Shown in pieces: positions 25,190 through 28,470 of a stretch of 28,470 nucleotides of DNA (position 1 is the stretch's first letter; each line of letters begins with the position of its first letter). The DNA comes from an uncultured Clostridium sp. (GTDB lineage Bacteria; Bacillota; Clostridia; Clostridiales; Clostridiaceae): the NCBI GenBank assembly GCA_900539375.1, contig UQBY01000029.1, positions 1-28,470 of the forward strand. Direction: 5' to 3'. The notes beneath the pieces are model-generated. The model was not told the origin of the DNA. It ran no database searches and was given only the letters and a program-made list of their open reading frames with translations. The translations under genes and the position numbers were made by a program.

Positions 25190-25288
25190 ATGTCTAAAAA
25201 TAACAATGAAATAAAGCATGAAGACTTAATAATGAAAAAAGCAATGGATGTATTTGCAGAAGAAGGTTTAGTTTATGAAGAGATTTAG
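25190..25288 (+). CDS. 32-codon leader ORF overlapping the first AAA/nuclease gene
   Basis: ATG 25190 follows a good ribosome binding site (AGGAGA, 25177-25182) and reads 32 codons (beginning MSKNNNEIKHEDLIMKKAMD, ending VYEEI) to TAG at 25286-25288, overlapping the next gene's start by 14 bp in another frame. The RBS and ATG stand where the second AAA/nuclease copy has its own RBS and start relative to the promoter, so about 85 bp appear to be inserted here. The peptide is soluble, charged and looks like the head of a larger protein rather than a classical leader peptide. It may be the broken 5' end of another gene; ribosomes ending here could reinitiate at 25275. Function unknown. Confidence 0.55.
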   Translation: MSKNNNEIKHEDLIMKKAMDVFAEEGLVYEEI

Positions 25289-26810
25289 AACCACAGGTGT
25301 TTGCAATCCTAATATACAATACATGGTAGATATTACAGATAAGATAGAGCAGGTTAAGAAACTAATAGAAGATAATGAATATTTTGTAATAAATAGACCA
25401 AGACAATATGGAAAAACTACAATGTTATCAGCCTTAAAAAGGGAGCTTTTAAACAAATATCTAGTTATTAGTATAAGTTTTGAAAAGTTTGGTGATATAG
25501 CATTTAGTGATGAAGAAATATTTTGTAAGAAATTTTTAAAAAACTGTGCTAGAGCAATAAGACTTATAGATAGAAATAATAGTAATAAGCTATTTGAGTA
25601 TAGCAAAGATGTGACTGATTTAGATACTTTAAGTGATTATATAAGTGAGTTTATAGAGGAATGTGATAGAGAAGTTATACTTATAATAGATGAAGTAGAT
25701 AAAAGCTCTGACAATCAATTATTTATAAATTTTTTAGGTATTCTTAGAGAAAAATATTTAAGAAGAATAGATGATGAAGATGTATCTTTTAAATCAGTAA
25801 TACTTGCAGGCTTATATGATATAAAAAACTTAAAATTAAGACCATATGAAGAAAAAAAATATAATTCTCCATGGAATATAGCAGTACCTTTTAACATAGA
25901 TATGAGTCTTTCAGAGAAAGGCATAGAAAAAATGCTTAAAGAGTATAAAAATGATAGAAATATAAGACTAAATGCTAAAAAATCAGCAGAGTTTATACAT
26001 TTCTATACAAATGGTTATCCATTCTTAGTAAGTAGGATATGTCAAATAATAGATGAAGATTTAAATGCTTTATGGAATGAAGAAAATATGATAAAAGCCA
26101 TAAAAATATTATTAAATGAGAAAAATACACTATTTGATGATTTGATAAAAAATATAGAGAATAATAATGATTTAAAAGAATATATTTTAGATATTATAAT
26201 GAATGGAGCTAGAAATACCTTTAATATACTTAATCCTATTATAAATTTAGGAGTAATGTTTGGATACTTTAAAAACGAAGACAACATGGTAGCTATTTCA
26301 AATAGAATATTTTCTCAAGTTTTATATAACTATTTTTCATCATTACTAGAAAATAATGATACAATGAAAAAATATAATTTTAAATCTGATTTTATTTGTG
26401 GTAATGGTCTTAATGTTGAAAAGATTTTAATTAGATTTCAGCAGTTTATGAAGGAAGAATATTCTTCAAAAAATGAAAGCTTTTTAGAAACTCATGGTAG
26501 AATGTTATTTTTATCTTTTCTAACACCAATAATAAATGGAATAGGATTTGCTTTTAAAGAGGTACAAGTATCTGAGGAAAAAAGATTAGATGTAGTAATA
26601 ACTTATAATAACAATAAATATATAATAGAGCTAAAAGTATGGCATGGAGAAGAATACCATGAAAAAGGTTTAAAGCAATTAGTAGATTATCTTAACATTA
26701 ATAATCAAAATAAAGGATACTTACTAATATTTAATTTTAATAAAAATAAAGAGTATAAAAAAGAAGAAGTAATTGTTGAAGGAAAAGAAATATTTGAAGT
26801 ATTTGTTTAG
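25275..26810 (+). CDS. Predicted AAA-ATPase with C-terminal PD-(D/E)XK nuclease domain, copy 1
   Basis: 511 aa. The N-terminal AAA-ATPase-like domain (PF09820 type) has the variant Walker A R41-P-R-Q-Y-G46-K47-T48-T49 and Walker B ILIID139-E140-V-D. A helical middle part includes NSPWNIAVPFNIDMSLSEKG and the NGYPFLVSRICQ segment. The C-terminus has the nuclease core of the PDDEXK_9 type: R-L-D439 and I-E452-L-K454. The family is widespread, often multicopy, in Clostridium and Bacteroides; its biological role is unresolved, with nuclease, mobile-element and defence roles all proposed or possible. The start ATG 25275 matches the start of copy 2 (MKRF-TTG-CNP), but its RBS is weak (AAGG) and it overlaps the leader ORF. 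The gene is complete. Confidence 0.9.
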   Translation: MKRFRTTGVCNPNIQYMVDITDKIEQVKKLIEDNEYFVINRPRQYGKTTMLSALKRELLNKYLVISISFEKFGDIAFSDEEIFCKKFLKNCARAIRLIDRNNSNKLFEYSKDVTDLDTLSDYISEFIEECDREVILIIDEVDKSSDNQLFINFLGILREKYLRRIDDEDVSFKSVILAGLYDIKNLKLRPYEEKKYNSPWNIAVPFNIDMSLSEKGIEKMLKEYKNDRNIRLNAKKSAEFIHFYTNGYPFLVSRICQIIDEDLNALWNEENMIKAIKILLNEKNTLFDDLIKNIENNNDLKEYILDIIMNGARNTFNILNPIINLGVMFGYFKNEDNMVAISNRIFSQVLYNYFSSLLENNDTMKKYNFKSDFICGNGLNVEKILIRFQQFMKEEYSSKNESFLETHGRMLFLSFLTPIINGIGFAFKEVQVSEEKRLDVVITYNNNKYIIELKVWHGEEYHEKGLKQLVDYLNINNQNKGYLLIFNFNKNKEYKKEEVIVEGKEIFEVFV

Positions 26811-26852
26811 AAATTTAAGCATTTAGAAAATTATAAGTAGAAAGCATAATAT

Positions 26853-26884
26853 AAGCTGTATTCGAAAGAGTATGGCTTTTGGTT
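26853..26884 (+). terminator. Terminator-like hairpin after the first AAA/nuclease gene
   Basis: AAGCTGTA (26853-26860) pairs with TATGGCTT (26871-26878) over a 10-nt loop, with two G-U pairs, followed by a T-rich but interrupted tract (TTTTGGTTTT). It is 42 bp after the stop codon. The G-C to A-U change of the loop-closing pair relative to the copy at 25060 keeps the stem intact. Confidence 0.62.
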
Positions 26885-26921
26885 TTGAAAAAATATTTTC
26901 AGAAAATTATAATAAATCTAT

Positions 26922-26950
26922 TTTACATAAATAAGAGAATACTATATAAT
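26922..26950 (+). promoter_or_regulatory. Promoter of the second AAA/nuclease gene
   Basis: TTTACA (26922-26927), 17-bp spacer, TATAAT (26945-26950); duplicated from or with the promoter at 25130-25158. The predicted start near 26957 gives a leader of about 40 nt with AGGAG at 26981-26985. Confidence 0.8.
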
Positions 26951-26996
26951 TATAATGTTGATTGATAATATAATAAAATTAGGAGTATTTAAGTAT

Positions 26997-28470
26997 ATGA
27001 AAAGATTTAATACAACTGGTCTTTGTAATCCAAAGAAGCATTATATGGTTGATATAAGTGATAAGTTAGAAAAAATAAAGGTATTAATAGAGAATGAAGA
27101 ATACTTTGTAATAAATAGACCAAGGCAATATGGAAAAACTACAACATTAACAGCTTTAGAAAATAGTTTAAATGAGAAATATTTAGTTATAGATATAAGC
27201 TTTGAAGGAACTGATGAAGAAAGTTTTTCAAATACAAAAAGTTTTTGTAGGCTTTTTGTGGCTTTAATTTCGGAAAGTTTAGAATATATTGATGAAGAAA
27301 TAAATAAAAAGTTTAAAAAAATTAGTGAAAATATTGAGAGTTTAGTAGATTTATCAAAAGCAATATCAAGATTTATAAAAATAATAGATAAAGAAATAAT
27401 TCTTATAATAGATGAGGTTGATAAAAGTTCAAATAATCAAGTATTTTTAAATTTTTTGGGCATGCTTAGAAATAAATATTTAGATAGAGAAAAAGGAAAG
27501 ACAGTTACATTTAAGTCTGTAATATTAGCTGGAGTTTATGATATAAAAAATTTAAAACTAAAACTAAGACCAGATGAGGAAAGAAAATATAATTCTCCTT
27601 GGAATATAGCAGTTCCTTTTAATATAGATATGAGTCTTTCAGAAAAAGGAATAGAAGGTATGCTTAAAGAGTATAAAAATGATAAAAGTTTAAATTTTGA
27701 TACTTCACAGGTAGCAGAGTTTATATATTTTTATACGAGTGGATATCCATTTTTAGTAAGTAGATTGTGTCAAATAATAGATGAAAATTTAGGAGCTTCT
27801 TGGAGTGAAGAAAATATGATAAGGGCTGTAAAGCTTCTATTAGATGAGAATAATACTTTATTTGATGATTTGGTAAAAAATATAGAAAATAATAAAGACC
27901 TTCAAAATCTTATTGAGAGCATAGTCATTGATGGAAAGATTATAAGCTTTAATTTAAGTAATCCTATAATAAATTTAGGTGTAATATTTGGAATTTTGTC
28001 TAAGAGGGACAATAAGGTATCTATAAGCAATAGGCTATATGAGCAATATATTTATGATTACCTATCATCTAAAATAGAAGTATCAAATAATGTTTTAGAA
28101 AAGTATAATTTTAAAAGTGACTTTATTGAAGGAAATGGATTAAATATAGAAAAGATATTACTAAGATTTCAACAATTTATGAAAGAGCAATATAGTAAAA
28201 AAGATGCAATATTTTTAGAAAGAGAAGGTAGATTACTTTTTCTAGCATTTATAAAGCCAATAATAAATGGAGTAGGATTTGATTTTAAAGAAGTTCAAAT
28301 TTCAGAGGAAAAAAGACTAGATATAGTTATAGTATATAATAATAATAAGTATATAATAGAGCTAAAAGTGTGGCGTGGAGAAGAATACCACAAAAAAGGT
28401 TTAGAGCAACTAGCTGATTATCTTAACATTAATAATCAAAATAAAGGATACTTACTAATATTTAATTTTA
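26997..28470 (+). CDS. Predicted AAA-ATPase with C-terminal PD-(D/E)XK nuclease domain, copy 2 (runs off window)
   Basis: An open frame of 491 codons, still open at the window edge; by comparison with copy 1 only about 20 residues are missing. Same architecture as copy 1: variant Walker A R41-P-R-Q-Y-G-K-T-T, Walker B ILIIDEVDKSS, conserved NSPWNIAVPFNIDMSLSEKG, and nuclease residues D442 and E455-L-K457. The start ATG 26997 has AGGAG at 26981-26985 and no leader ORF. The first half has diverged (for example the segment after residue 60), whereas the last visible 55 bases are identical to copy 1 (28416-28470 versus 26685-26739), suggesting gene conversion or selection. No frameshift or stop in the visible part, so it is probably functional. 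Confidence 0.88.
   Translation, partial: MKRFNTTGLCNPKKHYMVDISDKLEKIKVLIENEEYFVINRPRQYGKTTTLTALENSLNEKYLVIDISFEGTDEESFSNTKSFCRLFVALISESLEYIDEEINKKFKKISENIESLVDLSKAISRFIKIIDKEIILIIDEVDKSSNNQVFLNFLGMLRNKYLDREKGKTVTFKSVILAGVYDIKNLKLKLRPDEERKYNSPWNIAVPFNIDMSLSEKGIEGMLKEYKNDKSLNFDTSQVAEFIYFYTSGYPFLVSRLCQIIDENLGASWSEENMIRAVKLLLDENNTLFDDLVKNIENNKDLQNLIESIVIDGKIISFNLSNPIINLGVIFGILSKRDNKVSISNRLYEQYIYDYLSSKIEVSNNVLEKYNFKSDFIEGNGLNIEKILLRFQQFMKEQYSKKDAIFLEREGRLLFLAFIKPIINGVGFDFKEVQISEEKRLDIVIVYNNNKYIIELKVWRGEEYHKKGLEQLADYLNINNQNKGYLLIFNF

Larger units (their letters stand above)
26816..26950 (+). repeat. Direct repeat, control-region copy 2
   Basis: Counterpart of 25023-25158, beginning six bases after the stop codon of copy 1 (stop 26808-26810). 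It contains the hairpin and the promoter in the same order and almost the same spacing, so the duplicated unit is hairpin + promoter + gene. Confidence 0.85.

Noticed and set aside
1..28470. CRISPR array, tRNA, rRNA, insertion sequence or phage genes
   Set aside because: No regularly spaced repeats, no cloverleaf-like or rRNA sequence, and no transposase or integrase reading frame was found on reading both strands.

Overview
The window is very AT-rich (roughly 27-28% GC by eye), with AGA/ATA-rich codon use, strong AAGGAGG-type ribosome binding sites and tightly packed genes, all on the + strand. This fits a Clostridium sensu stricto genome. The surface-polysaccharide gene content and the tandem AAA-ATPase/PD-(D/E)XK genes would suit C. 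perfringens or a close relative, but the species is an inference from style and content, not from a marker gene.

Layout. (1) Positions 3-104 hold the tail of a gene whose last residues look like the end of a Y_Y_Y-type beta repeat, followed by a clear terminator (118-158). (2) A well-formed promoter (194-222) opens an eleven-gene operon, 324-12170: GT4, hexapeptide acyltransferase, GT4, a polytopic membrane protein in the place of a polymerase, GT2, GT4, GT2, GT4, GT2, Wzx-type flippase, and GT11 (alpha-1,2-fucosyltransferase-like), closed by a terminator at 12189-12228. (3) An extended -10 promoter (12334-12342) opens a second operon, 12432-24951: Wzz/CapA-type chain-length regulator, DUF1972 rhamnosyltransferase-like GT4, GT2, GT4, Wzy polymerase, GT2, two polysaccharide pyruvyl transferases, two FrhB/F420-hydrogenase-beta-like Fe-S proteins, and a second Wzx flippase. 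(4) A non-coding stretch (24952-25189) with a relatively GC-rich hairpin, a terminator-like hairpin and a promoter. (5) Two tandem paralogous genes, each a predicted AAA-ATPase with a C-terminal PD-(D/E)XK nuclease domain (25275-26810, and 26997 to beyond the window end). Each is preceded by a duplicated control region, and the first also by a 32-codon overlapping leader ORF.

How it works together. Both operons encode the parts of Wzx/Wzy-dependent polysaccharide synthesis: glycosyltransferases build a lipid-linked repeat unit, the flippase moves it outward, the polymerase joins units, and Wzz/CapA sets chain length. Operon 1 decorates with acetyl and probably fucose; operon 2 probably uses rhamnose and pyruvate ketals. 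The window contains no initiating phosphoglycosyltransferase, no nucleotide-sugar synthesis genes, no tyrosine kinase/phosphatase partner for the Wzz/CapA protein and no ligase, so the locus depends on genes elsewhere. Having two complete flippase/polymerase sets head to tail, with visibly different leucine codon use, suggests two polysaccharide cassettes of different origin side by side.

The points most worth follow-up are the 2+2 block of pyruvyl transferases and redox Fe-S proteins, the AAA/nuclease tandem with its co-duplicated hairpin-promoter unit and chimeric-looking leader ORF, and the unexplained GC-rich hairpin between them.
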